Shown: in pieces, positions 32,877 to 43,401 of the stretch
Numbering within the stretch: the first letter of the stretch is position 1
How the letters are laid out: each line of letters begins with the position of its first letter
From: Endotrypanum monterogeii
Taxonomy: Eukaryota; Euglenozoa; Kinetoplastea; Trypanosomatida; Trypanosomatidae
Direction: 5' to 3'
Length of the DNA: 64,000 nucleotides
Assembly (NCBI GenBank): GCA_000333855.2
Contig: CM007317.1
Span: 415,599 to 479,598 of the forward strand
Made by a program: the position numbers and the translations under genes
Notes under the pieces: generated by a model
What the model saw: only the letters and a program-made list of their open reading frames with translations
The model's database searches: none
What the model was told of the DNA's origin: nothing

Positions 32877-35186
32877 ATGTCGACTTGGGCCTCTCGCCTT
32901 TGCCCCAAGAAGTCACTCACCCCGAAACCGGCGGCGGGGAAGGGTGGTGAGGAGTCAGCGCTGGGCAGCTCCCCTTTACCATCGAGCATCGCATCCCCTG
33001 TAGGAGTGGCTGGAAGCGAGTGCGTCGGTGCCGACGCAAGTGCTGGAAATGGGGACACCGCTGCTCTCCGCGAAGAGTTTCGCGCTGTTGCGGAGGTTTA
33101 CAACGCAAACAACGTCTGTCTCCTGCGCCTCCCGCTGGACTGCTGGGAGTTGACCACAAGCTTTCTTTCCTACATCGACGTTATTGCGCTTGCGCATTCT
33201 TGTCGCACCCTGTGGACTGTTTTGCACCAGCGTGACAGCGTCTGGAGGCGTCAGCTCAGCTATTTCTATCATGATGTGCGCGACCTTCGAGGTGGGAAAT
33301 TGCTCTACACCGCCCCGCTGTTTCCCGAGTCACCGGACAGGGACCGTATGAGTCGCCACGAGAGCATGGAGGCGCTTCAGAGGTCAGCGTCTCAACACCC
33401 GCGGTCATGCAAATCGCCGCGACATCGTCCGATGTCGGCCTACGAACGTTTTTTTCAGGAAAGGCGCCTGTATGTGCTGGATCTCCGCCGCGAATTGCAC
33501 TTTCGAGAATTGGCAGACGTTGAGGACAAGGTCACGGGTATGTTCACTGTTGCACTGCATGACGGATTGGTCGAGACTGCACGAACAGCAACCTCCTCTC
33601 TCTTTGCTGACCCATTTTCACCCTCGGATGCTGTGTACTCCTCAGACTCCATGTCCCCACCACCGTTTCTCACCAACGCTGTCGACAACACACACGAATG
33701 GTCGTCTGCCACCCCCTCGTCACCGGCATCCTTCGCTGAGTTGCAAGCGCGGGCATTATCGGCGCCAGTACTCGCACCACCGTATCGCCGAACCATGTCG
33801 ACGCAGACAAATGGCACCTCGTCTGGCAACAGTCCAGCGGTCTTGCCAGCGGCTGCTCTGTCTACACCGCCTCTTCTTCCACAAGTCGGTGAACCGATCA
33901 TCAGTGATCATAATCCCCCACTGCATCTACGCGTGTACGCCTTGGATACAGCGAAGTCTGGAGAATCCAGAGAGATGGAAGCTGCAGGAATGAGAGTGAG
34001 TGCCGCTAGGGACGATAGCGAGAGGTTCCGCGGTGGTGCCTCGACAACCTCAAACCTCGCATCGAGTGTTGCAGGTATGACGGAGGAGCAGGTCATGGAG
34101 TATGTAGTACAGCTGTCGCTCGTGGAGGCACAGCAAGCTGCTGCCCAAATTCCTCCGCCATCTCCCGACGCGGAAGCACCACCCCAGGAGACCCTGAAGA
34201 CAGAAGATGTGCAAGATTCTTCTGCCCAGCAGAAGGGGGAATTGTATCAGCATCGTCACTACCGTGGTGCCAACCCGGCCGCCTCTCTGCCGCTTAGTGA
34301 ACTTCTTGCCGTTCTTGACGCGCTCATCAACAACGCTTCTGATCAGCTGCAGCACTACCACGTGCGGGACTGCACAGCGGAAGAAGAACCGGCATTTTTG
34401 CGACGGCTCTCCGAGACACTCCGAAGCGCCAAGCATCGCCGGCTGCACCTCAGAAGTCATCACCGAGCGGTGCGCAATAATGGGCAGACGACGCGAAATC
34501 GTTTAGGTCGGCCAGTTGACACAGGTTCCTCTGACCACCGCTCTTTCAGTCTTTCTGCAGCCAACGCTGCTGATGCCACGGCGCCCCCGCAGCATCCACC
34601 CCCCATGAACCGCATGTTACACAAATTTAACGGTGTTCTCTTAGAGATCACAGAACGAGAAGCGAAGATGGTGGCCAGTAAGCTTCTTGGCATGCCTGAC
34701 GTCATCGGCGAGTTTGTGGCCTTCCCCTGCTACGACCCCTCGCTGCTCTATCAGAAGCTTTATTCGTCGACCAAGAAAAGCTCGGTGCTGCCCAATGCCC
34801 CGTCGTCCATCCACGGGTGGATCGCAGAAGAAAAGAGGAGTGCGCCTACACCCAAGCCTGCTGAAACACCCTCCGGCGCGGAGACAGCGCGGACGCCACT
34901 GCTGAAGCCGCTCCCATTCTTTACGCGCTTCTTTCTTGCCCCGGAGTTATGTAGTAACGGCTACATTGGCCTCTTCGTTGTCGATGTGGTTCGCGTTCTC
35001 GTCATCGTGGAGAAGGAGGTAGTCACTACCGACAGCCCAGACTGGGCCTCGCCTTCGATTACGCGGGGAGGTCGTCTGATTGTGCATGGGCAAGGCCTCA
35101 ACGCACAAGCCTACACACGTGACGATTATAACTATGTACCACCAGATACCACGAGACGCCGCCGCAGCTCCAGCCTCGGTGGGTGA
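32877..35186 (+). CDS. F-box protein with a UIM-like motif
   Basis: A 769-aa protein. Residues about 78-128 read LLRLPLDCWELTTSFLSYID followed by ALAHSCRTLWTVLHQRDSVWRRQL, a good F-box (recruits Skp1 in SCF ubiquitin ligases). At residues 401-419 MTEEQVMEYVVQLSLVEAQ has the acidic start, hydrophobic core and central Ser of a ubiquitin-interacting motif, though the usual Ala is Val. Long Ser/Pro-rich disordered linkers separate the motifs. The C-terminal third is ordered (VIGEFVAFPCYDPSLLYQKL, then a beta-rich segment), perhaps the substrate-binding part. It ends with a basic RRRRSSS tail. The F-box call is firm by pattern; the UIM and substrate region are inference. No leucine-rich or WD repeats were seen. 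Confidence 0.8.
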   Translation: MSTWASRLCPKKSLTPKPAAGKGGEESALGSSPLPSSIASPVGVAGSECVGADASAGNGDTAALREEFRAVAEVYNANNVCLLRLPLDCWELTTSFLSYIDVIALAHSCRTLWTVLHQRDSVWRRQLSYFYHDVRDLRGGKLLYTAPLFPESPDRDRMSRHESMEALQRSASQHPRSCKSPRHRPMSAYERFFQERRLYVLDLRRELHFRELADVEDKVTGMFTVALHDGLVETARTATSSLFADPFSPSDAVYSSDSMSPPPFLTNAVDNTHEWSSATPSSPASFAELQARALSAPVLAPPYRRTMSTQTNGTSSGNSPAVLPAAALSTPPLLPQVGEPIISDHNPPLHLRVYALDTAKSGESREMEAAGMRVSAARDDSERFRGGASTTSNLASSVAGMTEEQVMEYVVQLSLVEAQQAAAQIPPPSPDAEAPPQETLKTEDVQDSSAQQKGELYQHRHYRGANPAASLPLSELLAVLDALINNASDQLQHYHVRDCTAEEEPAFLRRLSETLRSAKHRRLHLRSHHRAVRNNGQTTRNRLGRPVDTGSSDHRSFSLSAANAADATAPPQHPPPMNRMLHKFNGVLLEITEREAKMVASKLLGMPDVIGEFVAFPCYDPSLLYQKLYSSTKKSSVLPNAPSSIHGWIAEEKRSAPTPKPAETPSGAETARTPLLKPLPFFTRFFLAPELCSNGYIGLFVVDVVRVLVIVEKEVVTTDSPDWASPSITRGGRLIVHGQGLNAQAYTRDDYNYVPPDTTRRRRSSSLGG

Positions 35187-35397
35187 GAGTGTAACGAAAG
35201 CAAGAAAGAAACATAGTGCGAGTGGCATGTCTACCGGAACAGTCGGGGGAGATCACTATAATAGTAAAAAAAAAACCTTTGCAAAAACATCAGCAACCTG
35301 GTTTTATACGATATATAGTTATCGCATTCGTCTATCTCCCATTCAGTGATTCTGTTCTTTTATTTGAGAAATGAGTCGAGGCCTGCTCTCCTTTCAC
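35187..35397 (+). other. F-box gene 3'UTR
   Basis: Short A/T-rich stretch before the SIDER-like repeat; no gene. Confidence 0.4.
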
Positions 35398-35674
35398 CCA
35401 GTCACGGGTTTCTTTTCAGCTGCGTCCACGCACTAGCCTCGAAGCCTCCCATTGCGTACGTCTGCAGCGATGAGTCTTGGCGACTTTCCCACGTCCTTGT
35501 GATCTCCGGAGCTGTCACTAGTCATAGAGGCTGTCTGCTGCCGAGGGGAGATGAGGGCTGCTGCACTTCGATGCAAGGTTTCTGCGTGTGTGTGTGTGTG
35601 TATTTTTGGGGGGGGACGTAATGGATCCCTCTGATGCCGCCCCGTATCTTCAGGGGCCAGGATATGCCTCATCG
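35398..35674 (+). mobile_element. SIDER-like interspersed repeat, copy 2 (inverted)
   Basis: About 277 bp matching the reverse complement of 23236-23517, with only a few substitutions and differing lengths of the GT and poly-G tracts. Runs from CCCAGTCACGGGTTTC to GGCCAGGATATGCCTC. It lies just downstream of the F-box gene stop, so it is probably in that gene's 3'UTR. It has no coding potential of its own; the open frame through it is a chance frame in repeat sequence. The class assignment is inferred. Confidence 0.6.
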
Positions 35675-36400
35675 CAAAGCATGGCCAAAAATCCACTGAG
35701 AAAGAACCGGGAGGGGGGGGGACAGACGCCTCACTTCTTGGGGTTGGAATGTCGCGCAGCGTGTGTTAGGGCAATCGACGCTAGGTGAAGCCAGCCTAGG
35801 AGTTATGTGGACAAGAATCCGACTAGCGCACGACGGTCATTATACTAGACACACTGAATCCTGACTACTTCGACTTGAAGGGACAGAAGAAAGCCGAAGC
35901 AGCTAAGTGCTGCACCTTAGCAGATCAGCTTTGGGTGTTGTCTCCAAATCACCTTCTTTGCACTTATTGGGCGTCTCTGTTTGGGGGGAAGGGGCAGATA
36001 CGAAGGGATGTCTACATCGTCTTTATACCTACACGTATTCTTAGTCATACTTCACAATCTCCTTTCATGATTTCCATCCCCTCCCCACCCCGCGTCACGC
36101 GTCGCAGATGTGAACGGAGGATGGTGATACTCTGTTTTCCTGACTATTTTTTGTTGCCTCGTTCATGCACACGCTTGCAGACACATATAGACACATCCAC
36201 ACCTGTGCACACACACACATACATACATATACACATAGAGAGTCATTTACCGCTGCATGTATACGTCGGTAGACACCACGTCAATAAGCAAGAAGCTTTG
36301 ATGAAGACACTCCGTACAAACGGTAACCGCTCCCACCGTCACCAGACAAAGCTGCCTCTCATTTCCTCTTTGAAATCATATAAATCAGAGGCGTGTATAT
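35675..36400 (+). other. intergenic region, 5' flank of the first WD40 gene
   Basis: No gene. Contains a CA/CATA-rich stretch (36180-36238). A Pumilio-consensus TGTATATA at 36394-36401 overlaps the start codon of the next gene. Splicing probably uses the AG at 36387-36388 after CCTCTCATTTCCTC. Confidence 0.45.
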
Positions 36401-38197
36401 ATGCTCTCACTGCCAGCAGTGAGTCCCTCAGCCAAAGTGCTTGAATCTGCGGCCGTCTATGCGGAAACAAAATGTTTCCATGTCGAGGGTGCTGTTGTGG
36501 CAATGGCCATAAGTCACAACAGCACTATGTGGCTCGCAATGCAGGACGGTCGTGTAGAGGTGCGCGACGCGCACACGGGTCAAGTTGTGCATGTCTTTGC
36601 CGTCGCTGGTGTGCGGCAGCGACGCAACAAGGCGTGGTGCATGCTTTCCGTGTATGACGGTGTCCATCAGGAGGCACAGATGTGGATGGGGCTTAGCTCT
36701 GGCGCCATTGAGGTGTACACAGAAAACTACCAGCTGCGCCGACAGCTTAGCAAGCACCTATCCGGCGTGTACTGCCTTGCCCAGTACCGCGGTGTTGTCG
36801 CCTACGCGGGATCGAGTGATTTCACCATCACCCAATGGCGTGTTGCTGATGGGCGTCTGCTGCGTGTTCTGACTGGGCACAGCAATTATGTTCGGTGTCT
36901 CTACGTGGAAAGCAGTGCCCTCGTGAGTGGGTCGGATGACAACACGATACGCGTGTGGGATACCACCAGCGGTGCCTCCTTACAGCAGTACAGCCACATG
37001 CACCGCGATAGCGGTGGCGTCTCAGCACTGTGCCGCGTAGGGACGGTGATGTGGTCCGGCGACCAAAGCGGTGTTATCGCGGTGTGGAAGCTGAAAGATG
37101 GGGAGGTACTACTTGTCTGCCGCCAGCTACAGGGGCGCATCACTTCGCTCCGAAAGGTGGGGGGGCGGGTGTACGCCGGGGGCGTAGAAGGCCGTATCTG
37201 TGTCTTCAACGCAGGGGACTGCACAGTCGTGAATCGACTCGACGACCACCGAGGCAGTAACATCTCTGCTATCACCTGTGCCGTCGAGGTGAACCGCTAT
37301 TTTGTGTGGTCTGGGAGTGCAGACAACACAATACGGTGTTGGCACCACGACGAGCACCAGCCGATGACGGCGGAGCGCGAGGGAACCCTGGATATGCGAT
37401 GGTATTTCACGACGCAGAAGCCTTACGTGCAGGCAAATGAGGATTTGCTGGAGCAGCAGCAGGGACTGAGGGAGCTCTTGGCCCTCTCCAGTGGTACGGA
37501 CAACGCTGCACTTTACTTCCTAGATAATCTCGAAGGTCGCGAAACGGCAGTCTCGCGCTGCTGGTTGCTGGAGGATAAACTGAAAAGGGCGCAGAAACGG
37601 TGTGATGCACTGGAAGAGGAAACGCGCGTGCTCAACACCGCACTGGAGAAAAAAAAGGAAACCTTAGCGGTGCTGCAGCAGCATCTGACTCGTATGATGG
37701 AAGCCCTCAGCCACGCTCACAAGCAGCCGTCGCAGTCTGCTCCTGCTGTAGCCTCCACCTTATCCTTACCAGGTGGAGCACCGGTACCATTACCGGTGAC
37801 TGCGGCTCTACCAACAGTATCAACCTCAGGGGCCGTTGCACCGCTGGAACTAAGCGCGGCAGCGCCATCTGCGCCTCCGCCACAGGCCCCCACATCGATA
37901 CCAGTAGCACCTCCGCCTCCACCGCCAACGGTTCTGGTTCCTGCCCCCATTCCCGCAGCGGTACCGCAACCAACCATGGTGCCCGTACCTGCTCCCTCAT
38001 CCTCACAACCACGTGTGGTAAATGAAACGCAGGTTGCCCTGAGTCGCAGCTACGAGCCGGTGCTCAGCGCCGTCCCGCCGCCACCACCACCGGTAACAGT
38101 GGTGCCCCCTGCTCCCCCTGCCACAGGCGCCAGAACACTCGACGCCCCGCCACTCAAGGCCCCGACACAACCGTCGATCCGCAGGACGTCATTTTAA
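36401..38197 (+). CDS. WD40 beta-propeller protein with coiled coil and Pro-rich tail
   Basis: A 598-aa protein. Residues 25-325 form a WD40 propeller with repeats such as LTGHSNYVRCLYVE followed by SGSDDNTIRVWDTTSG, and MWSGDQSGVIAVWKL, resembling the propellers of plant inositol 5-phosphatases. No catalytic domain follows. A coiled coil covers residues about 383-443. The rest is Pro/Ala-rich with PPPPP runs (possible profilin or SH3-type ligand). It is the first of three neighbouring related genes. Compared with the next gene, the propeller is clearly homologous (WxAxxDGxxEVRxxxTGxVV, HxxSGGVxALCRVG), but it lacks the 20-aa repeats and the terminal RRYYGA motif. Function unknown; a cytoskeletal or scaffold role is plausible. 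Confidence 0.85.
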   Translation: MLSLPAVSPSAKVLESAAVYAETKCFHVEGAVVAMAISHNSTMWLAMQDGRVEVRDAHTGQVVHVFAVAGVRQRRNKAWCMLSVYDGVHQEAQMWMGLSSGAIEVYTENYQLRRQLSKHLSGVYCLAQYRGVVAYAGSSDFTITQWRVADGRLLRVLTGHSNYVRCLYVESSALVSGSDDNTIRVWDTTSGASLQQYSHMHRDSGGVSALCRVGTVMWSGDQSGVIAVWKLKDGEVLLVCRQLQGRITSLRKVGGRVYAGGVEGRICVFNAGDCTVVNRLDDHRGSNISAITCAVEVNRYFVWSGSADNTIRCWHHDEHQPMTAEREGTLDMRWYFTTQKPYVQANEDLLEQQQGLRELLALSSGTDNAALYFLDNLEGRETAVSRCWLLEDKLKRAQKRCDALEEETRVLNTALEKKKETLAVLQQHLTRMMEALSHAHKQPSQSAPAVASTLSLPGGAPVPLPVTAALPTVSTSGAVAPLELSAAAPSAPPPQAPTSIPVAPPPPPPTVLVPAPIPAAVPQPTMVPVPAPSSSQPRVVNETQVALSRSYEPVLSAVPPPPPPVTVVPPAPPATGARTLDAPPLKAPTQPSIRRTSF

Positions 38198-38946
38198 GGT
38201 GGCAACATCCAGCATAGTCATCAGATCACACTGCGCAGGTGAGCCGCAAGAGCCCAACACGGATGTGGAATGCAGCGATTCACTTATAAAAGAATACTTG
38301 TCCTTCGACTCAAAGAATCCTGAGATCTTTGAGGGAGAGGGTCCTCGCCCCCCCCCCTCCCTCTCATCCACCTAGCCCTTTCTCGAGAACCTTTAGGGGG
38401 TGGGGTGCATAGACACTGTCCTGGTGTGGCAAGCGAACTGCAATGGAACTGATGCACTCTTCATATTGTTTGTGGGTGTGTATACATCTCACTCACCTAC
38501 CGATCACCCAACAATGCACGAACCAAATCTACGAGGCTGCCTCAGCGAATAGTTACAGGTGCTGCCTACGACGACCACATGCAGGCATCTGTTAATATAG
38601 TTGTGCCCTGTAGCGAGTGAAACGCGCCGGCGCAGCTTGCAACTGCTGTGTCCTATTGGGCCCACGTTTGTTTCCGTAGCGGCAAAACCCCTTCCTTTTT
38701 TTCTCTCTGCACCCATCCCCCTTTTTACCTCCCCACACACAAACAACCACATCACTAATAGAAAGTAAGACGCCGGCTAGATATCTCATAGACCACATCA
38801 TCTGATACGGCGTAGAATCCTCTCTTGGAGTGTGCAACACATATTCCCGCATAACCCACTCATGATAGACATTTATAGAAACATTGAAAATACTGCCCCA
38901 CCAAAACCCCCTTGTACACCATACACCAAAGACTAGCACATCCACA
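38198..38946 (+). other. intergenic region between the WD40 genes
   Basis: No gene. Includes a poly-C run (38350-38360) and a pyrimidine-rich tract at 38690-38730 that could direct splicing of the second WD40 gene. Confidence 0.45.
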
Positions 38947-41900
38947 ATGCCTTTGCCGCAGCCGCACTCGGTGGCCTCCGAGCTGCTTTTAAACGATCGA
39001 ACCCTCGTGGTTCCTTCGCCACCTCTGTCAATGACAGCTGCCGGTGATATGGTGTGGATCGCCTTCTCGGATGGAAAGATCGAGGTTCGCAACACACGCA
39101 CCGGCGAGGTAGTGCGTCGCTTCGAGCCAGCCGTATCGGCAGTGACCAAATCTGCTCCTGCGGGCTCGGGTGCCGGGGGTATCTTGGGTAAGATGACCAG
39201 CTCGATGCCGGTCAGACCCACCCTAGGCATCGGCGGTGCCGCCCGCGCGCCTGCCACACTGAGGCAAGGCGGTGATAAAAATGCGGCACTCACCCAGTCC
39301 ACCGATGGAGCCGCCATTGTTCGTACCCTTCTTGCGGTGCCCACGGTGGACGGTAACACTCACGTTTGGATGGGTTTATCCAACGGCTGCATTGAGGTAC
39401 ACGATGCTGAAGAGTTGTCTGTCACGGATCTCAAAATGAGCGCAGGGGTGTCGAATCGCCCTTCGGCGTGCGGCTTGATCACCCTCATGCGCAAACACAA
39501 AGCAGCTGTCACGAGCCTCGCCGAATTTGGCGGCTATGTCTACTCGGGCAGCGAAGACTGCCAAATAATGCAGTGGCGAGCGTCTCATCCAGCCAATGCC
39601 CTCCTTTTTAGTAGTCGCTGTCCACACAATGGGCCGGTGCGCTGCTTATACGCCGAGGGCAATGCGCTTGTCTCCGGAGCGGACGACTGCACAGTCAAAG
39701 TGTGGGACATCGGTGAGGGCACGATGCGGCTCACTGGTTACTTTCACTCGCAAAGTGGTGGGGTGCACGCGCTGTGCCGGGTTGGCGAACATATGTGGTC
39801 CGGGGACGCGTCTGGGCAAGTAGTACGGTGGCTCCTTCGGACCTGTGAAGCTGTCGGTGTCCACACACCTCACAGCGGCCGTGTATTATCGCTCCGCCGC
39901 GTAGGAAATCGGGTCTACTCCGGCTCATCCGATGGGGCCATGGGTATCTTTGACGCCGCCAGTGGGCAGCTGCTGCAGCACATCATGGATCAGGCTCTGG
40001 GCTGGGTCGCTGCTGTCGAGTGCCCTGCACAGTTGTCTCGATTTGTTGTATGGTCTTCCAGCACCGATGGCGCGGTGCGGTGTTGGTACCAGGACGAGTA
40101 TGTAGGCACCACCGCAGATGAGACACGCTTCGGTGATAGCTCTTGGTACCTCTCAGGATCCACCCCATACCGCGAGTTCCGCGCCGCGGTAGGGCAGCGG
40201 ACTCAGCAGCTGAAGCAGCAGGTCGAAGCCATCGAGCATCGTGACAAGGAAACGACGAAACTACTGCGGCGCTTCAGCGCGGCATTGGGTGGTAGTAGCT
40301 CGGGGATGGAAACCCATCAGCTACAACTATACGACAAGCTCTCAAAGGTGGAAGAGCGCTGCCGCGTCGGAGAGGCAAACAAGGCAGCGAAGCGCAACGC
40401 TGTAGCTCAGATGGATCGTGATATTACCACAACGCTGGCTCTCCTTCAAAACGCGCGTAGTGAGTTAAACCACCTCCTTCCAGGAGAAGCAGAGAAGGTG
40501 CTGGCACGCTTACCAGCGGTGAGCGCGGAGGATCTCATCGCCTACGCACCCTCGTCAGGGTTGGCCAGCCTCAATGCAACCACGACCGCGCCGCACCTCA
40601 CCCAAATCAGCAATAGTGAAGGCGCAGCCGCTTCCCCGCAGCCCCCCTCCTCACTGAACCCCCCGTTATCAGTTCCATCTGCGATGGTAAGCAGGTCTGC
40701 AGCGGAAGCATCTGCACCCACCACTCAGCAGCATCTTCTGCCTTCCACCATTGCGAACAGCACACTAACGCCTATCGGCCCTCTGGGACCTGTACCTTTG
40801 CCCCCGCCCCTTGTCGCACCGCCGCTGCTGAACGCGACGATGCAAACAAGCAACCTGTCGCAGCTACCGAGCTCGTTGCCGACACTCAGCACCACACATC
40901 CACTGCAAACAGCCACTACTTCCACTTTGGGTGTGGGTGGCTCGCTAACAACTTTACCACCACCCCTCCCGCCGTCATCAGGGCTCACAACCGTTGTGCC
41001 TGCGGCATTATCGACTGCAGGCGCAGTTTCCATGGGCGGGGCAGCGGTTGCAGGATCAACTGTACCTAGCACTGTTACGGGTGCTATGCCTGGCACCACT
41101 ACCGGCATGGCCCCTGGTGCTGTACCTGGCGCTGCTACGGGTGCTGTGCCTGGCACCACTACCAGCATGGCCCCTGGTGCTGTACCTAGCACTGCTACGG
41201 GTGCTGTGCCTGGCACCACTACCGGCATGGCCCCTGGTGCTGTACCTAGCACTGCTACGGGTGCTGTGCCTGGCACCACTACCGGCATGGCCCCTGGTGC
41301 TGTACCTAGCACTGTTACGGGTGCTATGCCTGGCACCACTACCGGCATGGCCTCTGGTGCTGTACCTAGCACTGCTACGGGTGCTGTGCCTGGCACCACT
41401 ACCGGTATGGCCTCTGGTGCTGTACCTAGCACTGCTACGGGTGCTATGCCTGGCACTGCTACGGGTGCTGTGCCTGGCACCACTACCGGCATGGCCTCTG
41501 GTGCTGTACCTAGCACTGCTACGGGTGCTGTGCCTGGCACCACTACCGGCATGGCCTCTGGTGCTGTACCTAGCACTGCTACGGGTGCTGTGCCTGGCAC
41601 CACTACCGGCATGGCCTCTGGTGCTGTACCTAGCACTGCTACGGGTGCTGTGTCTGGCACCACTACCGGCATGGCCCCTGGTGCTGTACCTAGCACTGTT
41701 ACGGGTGCTATGCCTGGCACCACCACCGGCATGGCCCCTGGTGCTGTACCTGGCACTGCTACGGGTGCTGTGCCTGGCACCACCACCGGCATGGCCCCTG
41801 GTGCTGTACCTGGCACTGCTACGGGTGCTGTGCCTGGCACCACTACCGGCATGGCCTCTGGTGCTGTACCTAGCACTGCTACGGGTGCTGTGCCTGGCAC

Positions 41901-42450
41901 CACTACCGGTATGGCCCCTGGTGCTGTACCTAGCACTGTTACGGGTGCTATGCCTGGCACCACTACCGGCATGGCCCCTGGTGCTGTACCTAGCACTGCT
42001 ACGGGTGCTGTGCCTGGCACCACTACCGGCATGGCCCCTGGTGCTGTACCTAGCACTGTTACGGGTGCTGTGCCTGGCACCACTACCGGCATGGCCCCTG
42101 GTGCTGTACCTAGCACTGCTACGGGTGCCTTTGAAAAAAAGGTTGCGTCGGGCTTTTCTGGGCATGAAAGCTTTCACTGGACTAACCCGCACGTCGGCAA
42201 TTACATTCAACGCCGCTATTACGGTGCATCACCGAGCCTGCGCACGACCGATCTAATGAAACAAGAGCGGTGCCGTGGACGCCTACCGCGGGTGAAGGTG
42301 GAGGCCTTGCAGCGAGACCGCTCTCGCCCTCGGTCATCTCAACCCCCGCGCGAGACCCAATGGAGCTCTTCTAGCGCCGCTGTGAAGCAAGGGGCGACAG
42401 CACTTGGGACAACTGGGGCACAGGCGAGCTCTGCTCAAGTGCTTATGTGA
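38947..42450 (+). CDS. WD40 protein with a 60-bp tandem repeat array and RRYYGA tail
   Basis: A 1167-aa protein. Residues about 15-400 form a WD40 propeller homologous to the upstream gene (IAFSDGKIEVRNTRTGEVV, SGADDCTVKVWDIGEG, MWSGDASGQVVRW). It carries an extra Gly/Ala insertion near residues 60-115. A coiled coil spans about residues 408-518. Pro/Ser/Thr-rich sequence follows, then 17 tandem units of a 20-residue Val-Pro/Gly/Thr/Ala repeat (residues 706-1061). The last about 100 residues contain NYIQRRYYGASPSLRT, shared with the next gene's C-terminus. The tail is basic (RCRGRLPRVK). The upstream frame begins with a TTG, so the ATG at 38947 is chosen. The repeats are typical of fast-evolving surface, secreted or scaffold proteins, but no signal peptide is present. 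Confidence 0.9.
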   Translation: MPLPQPHSVASELLLNDRTLVVPSPPLSMTAAGDMVWIAFSDGKIEVRNTRTGEVVRRFEPAVSAVTKSAPAGSGAGGILGKMTSSMPVRPTLGIGGAARAPATLRQGGDKNAALTQSTDGAAIVRTLLAVPTVDGNTHVWMGLSNGCIEVHDAEELSVTDLKMSAGVSNRPSACGLITLMRKHKAAVTSLAEFGGYVYSGSEDCQIMQWRASHPANALLFSSRCPHNGPVRCLYAEGNALVSGADDCTVKVWDIGEGTMRLTGYFHSQSGGVHALCRVGEHMWSGDASGQVVRWLLRTCEAVGVHTPHSGRVLSLRRVGNRVYSGSSDGAMGIFDAASGQLLQHIMDQALGWVAAVECPAQLSRFVVWSSSTDGAVRCWYQDEYVGTTADETRFGDSSWYLSGSTPYREFRAAVGQRTQQLKQQVEAIEHRDKETTKLLRRFSAALGGSSSGMETHQLQLYDKLSKVEERCRVGEANKAAKRNAVAQMDRDITTTLALLQNARSELNHLLPGEAEKVLARLPAVSAEDLIAYAPSSGLASLNATTTAPHLTQISNSEGAAASPQPPSSLNPPLSVPSAMVSRSAAEASAPTTQQHLLPSTIANSTLTPIGPLGPVPLPPPLVAPPLLNATMQTSNLSQLPSSLPTLSTTHPLQTATTSTLGVGGSLTTLPPPLPPSSGLTTVVPAALSTAGAVSMGGAAVAGSTVPSTVTGAMPGTTTGMAPGAVPGAATGAVPGTTTSMAPGAVPSTATGAVPGTTTGMAPGAVPSTATGAVPGTTTGMAPGAVPSTVTGAMPGTTTGMASGAVPSTATGAVPGTTTGMASGAVPSTATGAMPGTATGAVPGTTTGMASGAVPSTATGAVPGTTTGMASGAVPSTATGAVPGTTTGMASGAVPSTATGAVSGTTTGMAPGAVPSTVTGAMPGTTTGMAPGAVPGTATGAVPGTTTGMAPGAVPGTATGAVPGTTTGMASGAVPSTATGAVPGTTTGMAPGAVPSTVTGAMPGTTTGMAPGAVPSTATGAVPGTTTGMAPGAVPSTVTGAVPGTTTGMAPGAVPSTATGAFEKKVASGFSGHESFHWTNPHVGNYIQRRYYGASPSLRTTDLMKQERCRGRLPRVKVEALQRDRSRPRSSQPPRETQWSSSSAAVKQGATALGTTGAQASSAQVLM
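41062..42129 (+). repeat. 60-bp coding minisatellite, 17 units plus a partial
   Basis: Units encode VPSTATGAVPGTTTGMAPGA with variants (STV/STA/GTA at one site, AP/AS at another, V/M at a third). One unit carries an extra 24-bp block (MPGTATGA). All units stay in frame, and the array ends with a partial unit at 42121-42129. The repeat lacks stop codons in several frames on both strands, producing spurious long frames there. Confidence 0.95.
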
Positions 42451-43365
42451 CCTCTGCACGGGGTCTGTGAGGGAAGGAAGGAGTAAAAAGAGATCAGCGT
42501 GAAACATCGACGTCAACATGTACAGTCGAGGCAACCACACTGTCTCGTCATCGCCACCCTTGGAGTTGCACCCAGAGAAGATGTTTGGGCCTGCTGATTG
42601 CTCAGGTGAAGAACCTGAGAGAAATTTGTCGCTGCATCCGATGTCAGTGCCTTCTTTTCAATATATGCCTCTTCCATCATATACGAGCACCTTCTCAGCG
42701 ACAGCGACATGCTGAATGAATACAACATGTCCATGCCGAAAACTAAAGTATCTGAGACGACAACGCAGTGGTTTTGAGCTCCCTCCTTTCCTTCCTTTCT
42801 CTTTGCTGCATTGGTTTTCAATTTCTGCTTGCACTGGAGGACCACATCAGAAGTCAACGATTTCGTACCCGACAATGAGTCCTTTTGAACTCTATTCTGG
42901 CGTGTGAGCATTTTTTTTTTTTTCAAGTATACGTTTGTATCGATAAAAAAGACAATAGTATCCAGTCTGTGCCCTAGATCAACGTCATGCCACAAAATGG
43001 AACATGCTTCCTCGTAGCATTCACGTCTTCTCGCTTTCTCCATCGCCCCCTCGCCCTCCCCCCTGCACAAACTCTTCCCCCCTTCGTCCCTGAATCCACT
43101 GTGGATTATTGTTCTCTCTCGCGAAAATAAAATTCTCTATTTCTCGGTGTTATTCACCTCTCAGGAACTGCCCTGATAGCCTCCTCCATCTTCTGGCTTG
43201 CCTGTACAAAGGCAGCTATAGTGTATAGGGTCAGGGAGATAAAAGATTCAGTCGGCATCCGGTGCAGTCGGTGGGTCCTCCCCCCCCCCCCTTCTGCCAA
43301 GTGGGTGCACCAGCGGCTAACGCGCAAGCACTTCTCTCTAGATCAGTGTTTCTTGAACTGAGCTG
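42451..43365 (+). other. intergenic region
   Basis: No gene seen; poly-T at 42911-42923 and poly-C at 43281-43290. Confidence 0.5.
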
Positions 43366-43386
43366 GCGCCTCCCCTTCCCCGTCAG
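43366..43386 (+). promoter_or_regulatory. polypyrimidine tract and splice acceptor, third cluster gene
   Basis: GCGCCTCCCCTTCCCCGTCAG, ending with AG at 43385-43386, lies 15 nt before the ATG at 43402. Confidence 0.45.
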
Positions 43387-43401
43387 ACAATCGAATAACT
43401 G

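Noticed and set aside
41062..42129. CRISPR-like periodicity
   Set aside because: There are no unique spacers; the 60-bp units are contiguous coding repeats in a eukaryotic gene.
40725..42256. Long open frames of 384-463 codons in other frames and on the minus strand across the repeat array
   Set aside because: They arise because the 60-bp unit has no stop codon in those frames; the peptides are pure repeats and the + frame carries homologous WD40 sequence.
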